Shown here in pieces: positions 1 to 6,779 of a stretch of 16,358 bases of DNA. A model generated the notes under the pieces. That model ran no database searches. It was given only the letters and a program-made list of their open reading frames with translations, and was not told where the DNA came from. Position 1 is the first letter of the stretch. Each line of letters starts with the position of its first letter. The translations under genes and the position numbers were made by a program. The stretch is taken from NCBI GenBank assembly GCA_030641485.1, contig DAOWHJ010000135.1, positions 1-16,358 of the forward strand, in the 5' to 3' direction. Source of the stretch: Pseudomonadota bacterium. GTDB taxonomy: Bacteria > Desulfobacterota > Anaeroferrophillalia > Anaeroferrophillales > Tharpellaceae.

Positions 1-138
1 CTAGACTATTAACCCGCCATTTGTCAAGATGTGACCCCGTTTATGATAAATGACTGCCGAGTTGTTCGCGGGTAGGCGAATGTTCCGATAGCTGAAACTT
101 ATAGCGATTATCAAGTAGCCGTAATTTTCACTTAGCCA
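1..138. other. Gene-free left edge with a transposon-end-like motif
   Basis: No convincing gene is seen downstream of the minus-strand amidohydrolase gene. Positions 23-35 form a small inverted repeat (GTCA, five bases, TGAC) followed by CCCC. Read on the minus strand this is GGGGTCACATCTTGACA, a pattern that resembles, from memory, sequences flanking REP-associated or other transposase genes in many Proteobacteria. A 28-codon open stretch on the minus strand (41-127, ending in TAA just before this motif) could be the decayed tail of a transposase, but it is too short to identify. No convincing hairpin-plus-T terminator for the upstream minus-strand genes is visible. Confidence 0.25.
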
Positions 139-1479
139 TCAAAAATAGTAGCGGCCCATTGGGGTTAACTCAAATTCGTTGATTGTAAGATATTCCTGGT
201 CAGGCCGATTGATGAATTTTATTGCACTTCCCTTGAAATTCTTTCGGGCCTCATCTAGTAAGCGGTGACCTTCGTCACGACAACGTTTACAGGCATCGAT
301 GGGTATTTCGATTCCCATGCAGGATGTACCCCTATCAGTTTTTGAAGTAAGATGGCGGACACCAGAGCAGGTTGAACAGACCATGATCTGCTCAACCTGT
401 TGATCGCTGATGCCGTCAGTGTCGTAATAGATATTCTTTATACGTGTGTCGTATTGGTTGAGTTTGACATTCAGCGGTGCTGGGTTAAAGTAGCTTTTTA
501 AGGTTGATGCACAGAGTTTTTCAATGTGGCTGCTGATCTTTGAACTTTGGCGGAGCTTGTCACAGTCGTAGTCTGGTTCGATGACATGGCTGTAGTCAAG
601 GCCTGCCATCGCCAAAAGAACGCTTAAATTAACATAAGGTAGAACTGATTGGATAGAGTAACCGCCCTCTAAAACCGCGATATCGGGATTAAGTTTTTCG
701 TTTAGTTTGGCGTATCCTTGAGTTGAGACATTCATATTGGTGATTGGGTCACTGTAATGACTGTCCTGACCTGCAGAATTTATAATTATGTCAGGCTTAA
801 AATCATCAAGTATTGGTTGGATAAGGTTGTCGTAAACATAGAGTATACCCTCGTCAGAGGTGTTTGGCGGTAGGGGTAGGTTGATTGTTCTGCCTCGGGC
901 TGAAGGGCCTCCAAGTTCATCGCTGAAACCGGTTCCCGGGTATAATGTGCGACCGTCCTGATGCATCGATATAAAAAGAACATCCGGGTCATGCCAATAG
1001 ATATCTTGCGTGCCGTCACCATGATGACAGTCGGAATCGACAATCGCAATCCGCTTCCGGCCGTAATGTTCACGGATGAATTCAACCATGATCGCCTCAT
1101 TGTTGATATTGCAAAAGCCCCGGTTACCGTGGACCACCTTCATGGCGTGGTGACCCGGTGGCCGGACCATGGCAAAGGCTTTGTCGACCTCTTTTTCCAT
1201 GACCAGGCGAGCCGCTTTAATGGCACCCCCTGCAGCGACCAGATGAGATTCCGTTGAGACTGTTTTGGCATCGGGAAAACAGTAGTGAATCCGGTCGATG
1301 TCGCGGTAGCTTGCAACTTCTGGTTTAAACTCAGTAATGTTGGGAAGGTCGAAGAGGCCCTCTTCGAGAAGCTGGTCCTGGGTGTAGAGCAGGCGCTCTT
1401 CACGTTCGGGATGGGTTGGGCTGATGGCCCAGTCGTAAGCCGGGAAAAAGATAACTCCCAGGTTTTTCAGACTCTGCAT
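139..1479 (-). CDS. Histone deacetylase superfamily zinc amidohydrolase with C-terminal cysteine cluster
   Basis: This is a class II-like HDAC/acetylpolyamine amidohydrolase-family enzyme, expected to hydrolyse an acetyl-amide (or similar) in the cytoplasm; the substrate is unknown. Numbered from the 1479 start (446 aa), the catalytic signature is intact: RPPGHHAM with the paired His at 110-111, VDSDCHHGDGTQ with zinc ligands Asp150 and His152, the third ligand Asp239 in SAGQDSHYSDP, and the transition-state Tyr274 in LEGGYS. The usual Phe/Tyr before the third ligand is Gln here. About 120 residues follow the catalytic core. They include CSTC (368-371), a lone Cys387 and CKRC (397-400), which looks like a zinc-ribbon or metal-binding tail. 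ATG at 1488 is also possible and would overlap the upstream stop as ATGA, but the AAGG there abuts that ATG. The same AAGGA lies 8 bases before ATG 1479, so 1479 is preferred. It is probably co-transcribed with the ATPase gene upstream. Confidence 0.9.
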   Translation of the reverse strand: MQSLKNLGVIFFPAYDWAISPTHPEREERLLYTQDQLLEEGLFDLPNITEFKPEVASYRDIDRIHYCFPDAKTVSTESHLVAAGGAIKAARLVMEKEVDKAFAMVRPPGHHAMKVVHGNRGFCNINNEAIMVEFIREHYGRKRIAIVDSDCHHGDGTQDIYWHDPDVLFISMHQDGRTLYPGTGFSDELGGPSARGRTINLPLPPNTSDEGILYVYDNLIQPILDDFKPDIIINSAGQDSHYSDPITNMNVSTQGYAKLNEKLNPDIAVLEGGYSIQSVLPYVNLSVLLAMAGLDYSHVIEPDYDCDKLRQSSKISSHIEKLCASTLKSYFNPAPLNVKLNQYDTRIKNIYYDTDGISDQQVEQIMVCSTCSGVRHLTSKTDRGTSCMGIEIPIDACKRCRDEGHRLLDEARKNFKGSAIKFINRPDQEYLTINEFELTPMGRYYF

Positions 1480-1484
1480 TTTAT

Positions 1485-3167
1485 TCATCCTTGATGTAAC
1501 AAATAGTTATTTTCAAGACCCGGTTTAAGTTGACAGCATACCCGAATAGATTTGCTGCCGATGGCGTAATCATCGACCATGTTAAACTCTTCAGCTGTAA
1601 CCACCTCAATTTCAGGTGTTTCATCAGAACTAAAGTGGTTTTTCTTGAGGTACTCGGTCAGGGCGAGAATTCCGTCTTCTTTGGCCTCTGCCAAAGAGTA
1701 TGAACTATCGATCTCTTTCTTGAAATCTAGGGATGGGATGAACATTCTTTTTTTACCGGTGTCGGCAAAAAGTTCAGCCTCCATTGTCGGTTTGGTTAAG
1801 GCTGCCCCCACCGCATTGGCAATGGCAAAGTTTTCTGGGACAACAGTTTCAAGGTTGAAACTTTTTTCAAGTTCAGGTGCTAACACTAAAGCCGGACCGC
1901 CCATGACAAAGAGTTTTTGCGGGACTATTTTCTCGCCGTGAATGATCTCTGCAACCGTATATGCAGGTTTCTGGTTGATCTCATCTAAGAGTTGAGAGCT
2001 CTGGTCGTGGATTGTTTTTAGAGCAATTTCAAGAGCTCGTTGGGCCAGCTGTTCTGCTTCAAGTGGACTTTTTTCGGCCAGGTGAGCAAAGCCTGCAAAA
2101 GATTTTTCCCGGTCGCCTAAAGTCGATAGGCCAACAATATTACAGGCATCAATCAGGGTGGGAGCGTCGCCGGCCAGGGCCATGGGTGGGCCCTGGCGTT
2201 GGGGTCCGACTGTGATCTCTCCCTCTTTGTTAATGGCAATTAGTGAATCTCCACCAATCCCGATTGAGCAGGTTTTGATGGCTCTGATTGAGGTTGCCCG
2301 GCTGGCAAAGCTAGCCCCATCTTTTTCCAGTAGAGGAGCTCCAGCCGCAAAAATTGCGATATCGGTTGTGGTCCCGCCAATATCTAAAATTATAGCATCT
2401 TCACTGATTGAACTGAGAGCGATAATTCCCATGACACTGGCAGCAGGGCCTGAGAGAATAGTCTGTACTGGGTTGGTGCGTGACGTTGTAAAAGCAATGG
2501 TTCCACCATCAGCTTTCAAGATATTAAGCGGTGCATTAAGATTAAATTTGGCCAAACTTGTGGTAATAGCATCGGCAAAGCGGTTGTAGTGGCGCCAGAC
2601 CGCCGCATTGTAATAGGCGGTTGCCAGTCGCCTGGGGAAATTGAGTTGTCCTGAAACTTGGTGACCGATAGATATGAAATCTGCATCAGGGCCAACGCGG
2701 TCGGCTAGAATATCCTCAAATTCGGGGTTGCGGGAGGAGAATTTGCTGACCACTGCATAAACTTTAAGTCCGCTTTTTCTGCACTTAGTCAAAGCCTCCT
2801 GTAGAGCATTTTCATCTAAATCATGCTGTCGGCTGCCGCGATGGTCGATCGCACCGGCAAGCAGATGGAAGTGGTTGCCAAGATCATAATTGAAAGTTTT
2901 GGGAGCAAGGCCAGGTCCTGAGACCGCAAGGATGCCGGCCGCTTCAAGCTTTTTCTCGATAATCGCATTGGTGGTTAAGGTTGTACTTAAATTTATCCGG
3001 CTGATTGAACAACCGTGGCCGGTCTTTAAGATTTCCTTTAAGACTGCATCCAGTGAAATAATCAGATTTTCTTGACAGGTCTCGACTTTGGCACTTGCAA
3101 CCACTCCGTTTCGATCAATAATGACCGCATCAGTATGGGTGCCACCGACATCTATGCCCAACAACAT
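1485..3167 (-). CDS. Hydantoinase/oxoprolinase-family ASKHA ATPase
   Basis: This 560-residue protein belongs to the HyuA/oxoprolinase A/acetone carboxylase beta family, whose members use ATP to activate and open cyclic amides or carboxylate ketones. Visible family signatures are the phosphate-1 loop GIDVGGTHTDAVII (4-17), TTLTTNAII (62-70), LSGPAASVMG (238-247), the second phosphate loop LDIGGTTTDIAIF (261-273), SIGIGGDS (301-308), MGGPA (422-426) and NAVGAA (451-456). It is shorter than typical HyuA or acetone carboxylase subunits (around 680-700 aa), and no HyuB-like partner subunit is present. GGAGA at 3177-3181 precedes the ATG by about nine bases. The gene leads a minus-strand pair with the HDAC-like amidohydrolase, with only a few bases between them, which suggests a joint pathway. 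The family assignment is firm; the substrate is unknown. Confidence 0.88.
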   Translation of the reverse strand: MLLGIDVGGTHTDAVIIDRNGVVASAKVETCQENLIISLDAVLKEILKTGHGCSISRINLSTTLTTNAIIEKKLEAAGILAVSGPGLAPKTFNYDLGNHFHLLAGAIDHRGSRQHDLDENALQEALTKCRKSGLKVYAVVSKFSSRNPEFEDILADRVGPDADFISIGHQVSGQLNFPRRLATAYYNAAVWRHYNRFADAITTSLAKFNLNAPLNILKADGGTIAFTTSRTNPVQTILSGPAASVMGIIALSSISEDAIILDIGGTTTDIAIFAAGAPLLEKDGASFASRATSIRAIKTCSIGIGGDSLIAINKEGEITVGPQRQGPPMALAGDAPTLIDACNIVGLSTLGDREKSFAGFAHLAEKSPLEAEQLAQRALEIALKTIHDQSSQLLDEINQKPAYTVAEIIHGEKIVPQKLFVMGGPALVLAPELEKSFNLETVVPENFAIANAVGAALTKPTMEAELFADTGKKRMFIPSLDFKKEIDSSYSLAEAKEDGILALTEYLKKNHFSSDETPEIEVVTAEEFNMVDDYAIGSKSIRVCCQLKPGLENNYLLHQG

Positions 3168-3296
3168 ACTTTATGTTCTCCAGTAGATTTAGATAATCAC
3201 TTTTAATCCTTATGCGTTGGATAGCATGAACGGAACTGAAACGTCCAGTTTAATGTCGCGATTTTTCTGTGCTTGATATATAAGTGGAGTATGGTT
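3168..3296. promoter_or_regulatory. Divergent intergenic region between the ATPase gene and mnmA
   Basis: This 129-base region must hold the promoters of both the minus-strand pair and mnmA. It contains an inverted repeat, AACTG (3234-3238) and CAGTT (3246-3250), separated by seven bases. An AT-rich stretch, TTGATATATAA (3273-3283), lies just before the mnmA ribosome site. No strong matched -35/-10 pair could be assigned by eye, so the promoter call rests on gene orientation. Confidence 0.4.
3282..3289 (+). promoter_or_regulatory. Ribosome binding site that sets the mnmA start
   Basis: The sequence AAGTGGAG ends 7 bases before ATG 3297, a normal Shine-Dalgarno spacing. It is one base from ATG 3291 and lies downstream of the possible TTG at 3273. 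It therefore favours the 3297 start. Confidence 0.6.
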
Positions 3297-4337
3297 ATGG
3301 AAAAGCGGGTAATTTTAGGTTTTAGTGGCGGAGTTGATAGTGCGGCGGCGGCAGTTTTGCTTAAGCGGTCTGGCTATCAAGTGGTTCCGGTGGTCCTTGA
3401 TATGGGCGGTGCCGGCCGCGATTTTCTCCTTGAGCGAGCGGCAAAGATGGCATCCCGGTTGGGTTTAGAGTTGTTGGTTGAACCGGTTGCTGATATGTTT
3501 GCTGAAAATGTTGTTGAATATTTGCTCTCATCATATAGTAGTGCGATGACCCCTAATCCCTGTATTCGTTGCAATGCAACCGTTAAATTTGCGCAGCTGG
3601 CCGCGGTCGCAGATCGCTTGCAGGTCGATAAACTTGCGACTGGTCACTATTTTCGGCGGGGCAAGCTCGGCGCTTCTGCAAGTTCTGCGGGCTACTTGAA
3701 AGCCCATGATCGGCGTAAGGATCAGAGCTATTTTCTCTTTTCGGTAGCTGATAAAATTTTATGTCGTTGTCTCTTTCCGTTGGGTGAAATTGATAAAAAT
3801 GATGCCTTAGGTTTGGCGGCTGAAGCTGGTTATGAGCTTAATAATTATCAAGAAAGTCAAGAGCTTTGTTTCTTGAATGGTGAGAAGTATCAGGATTTTT
3901 TGCAGCGTCAGGGCGATGTCGGTAGTTGTGGTGAAATTATTAATGCGGAAGGAGTATTGCTGGGCGAGCATGGCGGTTTACAGAACTATACCGTTGGTCA
4001 GCGTCGCGGGTTGGGGATTGCACATCCGGTACCACTTTACGTTGTCAGGTTAGATTATCAGAATAATCGCCTGTTGGTGGGTGAGCGCAATGCTGTTTAC
4101 GGTGTGAAACTTCGTGTGCAGGAGGTTAACTGGTTGGTGAAACCCTCTGCTCAAACGCAAAAAATTGAGTGTCAGATTCGTTATCGCCACCAAGCCTCTC
4201 CGGCAACCTTGACGATTTTGGCTGATGACTTAATTGAGGTTGAATTTGAGACCCCGCAATTTGCCATTTCCCCGGGACAGGGGGCGGCTTTCTATCAAGG
4301 CGATCAACTTTTGGGCGGGGGCTTTATCTGCTCTTAA
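3297..4337 (+). CDS. mnmA: tRNA-specific 2-thiouridylase MnmA
   Basis: MnmA adenylates and then thiolates C2 of the wobble uridine (U34) in tRNA-Lys, -Glu and -Gln, using persulfide sulfur relayed in the cytoplasm. Numbered from ATG 3297 (346 aa), it shows the PP-loop SGGVDS (10-15), NPCIRCN with Cys89 and the nucleophile-equivalent Cys92, TGHY, KDQSYFLF, SQELCFL with the second catalytic-equivalent Cys191, and YTVGQRRGLGIA at the start of the C-terminal beta-barrel region. The CxxC in the first motif differs from the DxxC of E. coli MnmA; Cys-rich forms have been discussed as iron-sulfur-dependent. The segment after the PP-loop is shorter than in E. coli. The gene stands alone, divergent from the ATPase/amidohydrolase pair. 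TTG 3273 and ATG 3291 are less likely starts. Confidence 0.95.
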   Translation: MEKRVILGFSGGVDSAAAAVLLKRSGYQVVPVVLDMGGAGRDFLLERAAKMASRLGLELLVEPVADMFAENVVEYLLSSYSSAMTPNPCIRCNATVKFAQLAAVADRLQVDKLATGHYFRRGKLGASASSAGYLKAHDRRKDQSYFLFSVADKILCRCLFPLGEIDKNDALGLAAEAGYELNNYQESQELCFLNGEKYQDFLQRQGDVGSCGEIINAEGVLLGEHGGLQNYTVGQRRGLGIAHPVPLYVVRLDYQNNRLLVGERNAVYGVKLRVQEVNWLVKPSAQTQKIECQIRYRHQASPATLTILADDLIEVEFETPQFAISPGQGAAFYQGDQLLGGGFICS

Positions 4338-4427
4338 CTTATTTTGGAGACATGACCAGATCTTCCAGGGGAAACTGGGATTGTGTAGGCATAAGTCTAA
4401 AGGGTTAGCTGATTAATTACGGTTTGG

Positions 4428-4447
4428 TTATGAAAAATTATGAAAAA
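4428..4447 (+). repeat. Tandem 10-base duplication over the kinase start
   Basis: The sequence TTATGAAAAA occurs twice head to tail, so two ATGs (4430 and 4440) lie 10 bases apart in different frames. Only the second opens the kinase frame. The first starts a 32-codon frame that overlaps the kinase start and ends within its first membrane segment, which might lower translation of the kinase. Confidence 0.6.
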
Positions 4448-6356
4448 TTTATTAAAAAGTCAGCAAGTTTTGATGTTGCTGTTTTGTGGAATTCTTGTCG
4501 TTGTCTCACTTTTTATATCCTTAGCTAATGATCGTGAAGGGCGGCATGAGGCACTGTTGGCTGGTGGTCGGGCTTTTTTTCAGCAAGCGGTTTTGACTCG
4601 TTCGTGGAATGCGGGACATGGTGGCGTATTTGTGCCGGTAACCGAAAAGACCCAGCCTAATCCCTATCTCTCCCCTGAGACCCGTACCCTTTTCAGTGAT
4701 AAAGGCGTTGAGTATACCAAAATTAATCCCGCTTTTATGACTCGGCAGATATCGGAGTTGAGTCAGAAGGTGGATGGTATCAATTTTCATATTACCAGCC
4801 TCAATCCATTACGACCAGAGAACCATGCGGCTTTATGGGAGATTGAAGCCCTTGAGAATTTTGCTCGGGGTTTAAAGGAGTTTAGTGCCTACTCTGAAAA
4901 TGGTTTCCAATTTCGCTATATGGCACCACTGATTACGGCAAAATCTTGTCTTAAGTGTCATGCCGAGCAGGGCTATGAAGTCGGGGATATTCGAGGTGGA
5001 ATCAGTGTGAGTATCCCTGTCACAGTCGCAAAAGGGGTGAATTTTATTGTCATTAGTCACTTGCTGGCTCTATTTGGTAGTTTTTTGTTTATTTTCTTCT
5101 CTTTCAAACAAATTCGAGAAAAAGAGCGAGAGTTGATTGAGGCTCGGGAAGAGGCCACCCAAGCTAATTTGGCAAAATCTGCATTTTTAGCTAACATGAG
5201 TCATGAAATTCGGACTCCGATGAATGGCGTTCTCGGCATGACCCAACTGGCACTCGATACTGAACTTGATGTTGAGCAGCGTTCGTTGCTTGATAAAGTT
5301 CTCTATTCAGGACAGTCCCTGTTGGGACTTCTCAATGATATTCTTGATTTTTCTAAGATTGAAGCTGGACAACTTGATCTGGAGAGCCATAATTTCAGTT
5401 TGGAGGTCATGCTTGATCATTTGATCTCAAGTCTGAGTTTTCAGGCCCATGATAAGGGGATTATTCTTGAAGATGTGACTGATTTTAGTATGGTTCCGGA
5501 TTTTATCCAGGCTGATGAGTTAAGGTTAAGGCAAATACTTGTTAACCTGGTCGGTAATGCCATCAAATTTACCCATACTGGTCGGGTGATAGTCAAAGTC
5601 GAAGCTTTAAATCAAACCGGTGATAGAATTACCCTTAGGCTTTCGGTATCTGATACCGGTATTGGAATCAGCCCGGCTCAGCAAAAGAATGTCTTCACTT
5701 CATTTTCTCAAGCTGACTCATCTACGGCGCGGAAATTCGGCGGGACCGGATTGGGGTTGGCTATCAGTCGGCAGCTGGTCGAGATGATGGGGGGTGAAAT
5801 ATCGCTTAAGAGCCAAGAGGGTCAGGGCAGCGAATTTTTCTTTTCAGTGTGCGTGAGCTTGGGTCAAGAAGAGCTTTTGCCGGTTCCAGAATCGTCTGAA
5901 TCTTCAGCCCATAAACATCTGCAAATCCTTCTGGTCGAAGATAATGTGATTAACCAGAAGCTGGCGAAAATGGTTCTTGAAAAGAGTGGCCACCAGGTGC
6001 AGATTGCCAAACATGGTCTCGTGGCTTTGGAGATGCTGGTCGATAAAGGTGATTTTGATCTTATTTTGATGGATATGCAGATGCCGGAGATGGATGGTCT
6101 TACAGCCACCAGTATAATTAGAGCTTGCGAAAAGGGGTCGATTGAAACCTTTGATATAGACCCGGCTCTGGCACACCAGTTAACCAAAACTCTGGCCGGT
6201 CGTCACGTTCCGATAATTGCCATGACTGCTAATGCTATGAGTGAGGACCGTTTAAGATGTCTGAACGCGGGAATGGATGACTATTTAGCCAAGCCGTTTA
6301 AACCTCAAGAACTTAATCTGGTATTGGAGCGATCATGTGCAATAGCAGATGTTTGA
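4440..6356 (+). CDS. Hybrid histidine kinase with Tll0287-like haem-binding sensor domain
   Basis: This 638-residue inner-membrane hybrid sensor kinase has TM1 at about 10-28, a periplasmic Tll0287-like/DUF3365 domain (about 30-198) with the haem c motif CLKCH (170-174), and TM2 at about 202-222. A short coiled linker (225-245) follows. HisKA has SHEIRTP with phospho-acceptor His255. HATPase_c has Asn373 in NLVGNAIKF, DTGIGI (405-410) and GGTGLGLAI (434-442). The C-terminal receiver (about 495-632) has Glu500/Asp501, phospho-acceptor Asp545, Thr596 and Lys618. The layout is BarA-like without HAMP or HPt. The haem motif suggests redox or gas-ligand sensing in the periplasm (inference). The receiver carries about 20 extra residues (563-588) before its fourth strand. 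No good Shine-Dalgarno precedes ATG 4440. An ATG at 4430 is out of frame and opens only a 32-codon reading frame. Confidence 0.93.
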   Translation: MKNLLKSQQVLMLLFCGILVVVSLFISLANDREGRHEALLAGGRAFFQQAVLTRSWNAGHGGVFVPVTEKTQPNPYLSPETRTLFSDKGVEYTKINPAFMTRQISELSQKVDGINFHITSLNPLRPENHAALWEIEALENFARGLKEFSAYSENGFQFRYMAPLITAKSCLKCHAEQGYEVGDIRGGISVSIPVTVAKGVNFIVISHLLALFGSFLFIFFSFKQIREKERELIEAREEATQANLAKSAFLANMSHEIRTPMNGVLGMTQLALDTELDVEQRSLLDKVLYSGQSLLGLLNDILDFSKIEAGQLDLESHNFSLEVMLDHLISSLSFQAHDKGIILEDVTDFSMVPDFIQADELRLRQILVNLVGNAIKFTHTGRVIVKVEALNQTGDRITLRLSVSDTGIGISPAQQKNVFTSFSQADSSTARKFGGTGLGLAISRQLVEMMGGEISLKSQEGQGSEFFFSVCVSLGQEELLPVPESSESSAHKHLQILLVEDNVINQKLAKMVLEKSGHQVQIAKHGLVALEMLVDKGDFDLILMDMQMPEMDGLTATSIIRACEKGSIETFDIDPALAHQLTKTLAGRHVPIIAMTANAMSEDRLRCLNAGMDDYLAKPFKPQELNLVLERSCAIADV

Positions 6357-6361
6357 GTGCG

Positions 6362-6613
6362 TTAGATTTTGCCGGAAATAAGTTTAAGTTTTTTGTCGCG
6401 AGGTAATTTTTTTATGGCAATCTCGCGACGGCTGGCCTCACTTCTGGAGTTACTCTCCTCTTTATATAGCAGGCACACAGGTAGGCGGGATCGGGTATAG
6501 CGGGCTCCACGTTTTTCATTGTGGGCTTTCAAGCGATTATCAAGATCGTTGGTGATTCCGGTGTAGAGGGTTCCATCTCCGCACTGGAGAATGTAGACCT
6601 GCCAATTTTTCAT
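6362..6613 (-). CDS. Small GIY-YIG nuclease-like protein (YhbQ/UPF0213 type)
   Basis: This 83-residue stand-alone GIY-YIG domain has the core VYILQC (6-11) and LYTGIT (16-21), Arg27 in the RLKAHN segment, and Glu59 in the RSEASRRE region at the usual metal-binding position. The lysine-rich C-terminus is typical of this short family. Cellular roles of stand-alone members are poorly defined; nuclease activity on branched or damaged DNA has been proposed for some relatives. AGGA sits five bases before the ATG on the minus strand. The gene converges on the haem-sensor kinase with a gap of five bases, so transcripts of the two must overlap or stop inside each other. Confidence 0.88.
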   Translation of the reverse strand: MKNWQVYILQCGDGTLYTGITNDLDNRLKAHNEKRGARYTRSRLPVCLLYKEESNSRSEASRREIAIKKLPRDKKLKLISGKI

Positions 6614-6724
6614 AAATTTCCTGTAAATGTCTGCTGGACAGAGGCTAGTAGCTGTGCTAATTTCCGTAGTTGAGGTTAATGCGGCTAACGACCGCAGGGT
6701 ATCTTGAGTAATAATTTATATTAA

Positions 6725-6760
6725 CTCCTAGGACTGCCTCCTAGCAGATTATCTGTTTTT
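6725..6760 (+). promoter_or_regulatory. Small hairpins and T-run in the yejA leader
   Basis: CTAGGA (6728-6733) and TCCTAG (6739-6744) can pair across five bases. CTCCTAG is also repeated directly (6725-6731 and 6738-6744). A second short hairpin, CAGA-TTA-TCTG (6745-6755), is followed by eight or more Ts. This could be a weak intrinsic terminator or attenuator just upstream of yejA. The stems are short, so the call is tentative. The rest of the 166-base region between the GIY-YIG gene and yejA shows no clear promoter by eye. Confidence 0.3.
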
Positions 6761-6779
6761 TTTACTAGAGGTTTTTTTC

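Noticed and set aside
961..1257. 98-codon plus-strand frame opposite the amidohydrolase gene
   Set aside because: It is antisense to the conserved zinc-site motifs and has no independent coding signal.
2158..2589. 143-codon plus-strand frame opposite the ATPase gene
   Set aside because: It lies wholly antisense to conserved ATPase motifs and has no family resemblance or ribosome site; it is a shadow frame.
3273..3296. TTG start for mnmA eight codons upstream
   Set aside because: It would place the Shine-Dalgarno inside the coding region; the added residues do not look like an MnmA N-terminus, which normally begins just before the PP-loop.
4352..4408. 18-codon frame with a GGAG upstream between mnmA and the kinase
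   Set aside because: Too short, no recognisable composition, and only one such hit in a 100-base gap; it is easily chance.
6395..6429. Perfect 8-base inverted repeat GTCGCGAG/CTCGCGAC as a shared terminator for the convergent genes
   Set aside because: There is no T-run after the stem on either strand, it lies inside the GIY-YIG coding sequence, and such arms are expected by chance in a window this size.
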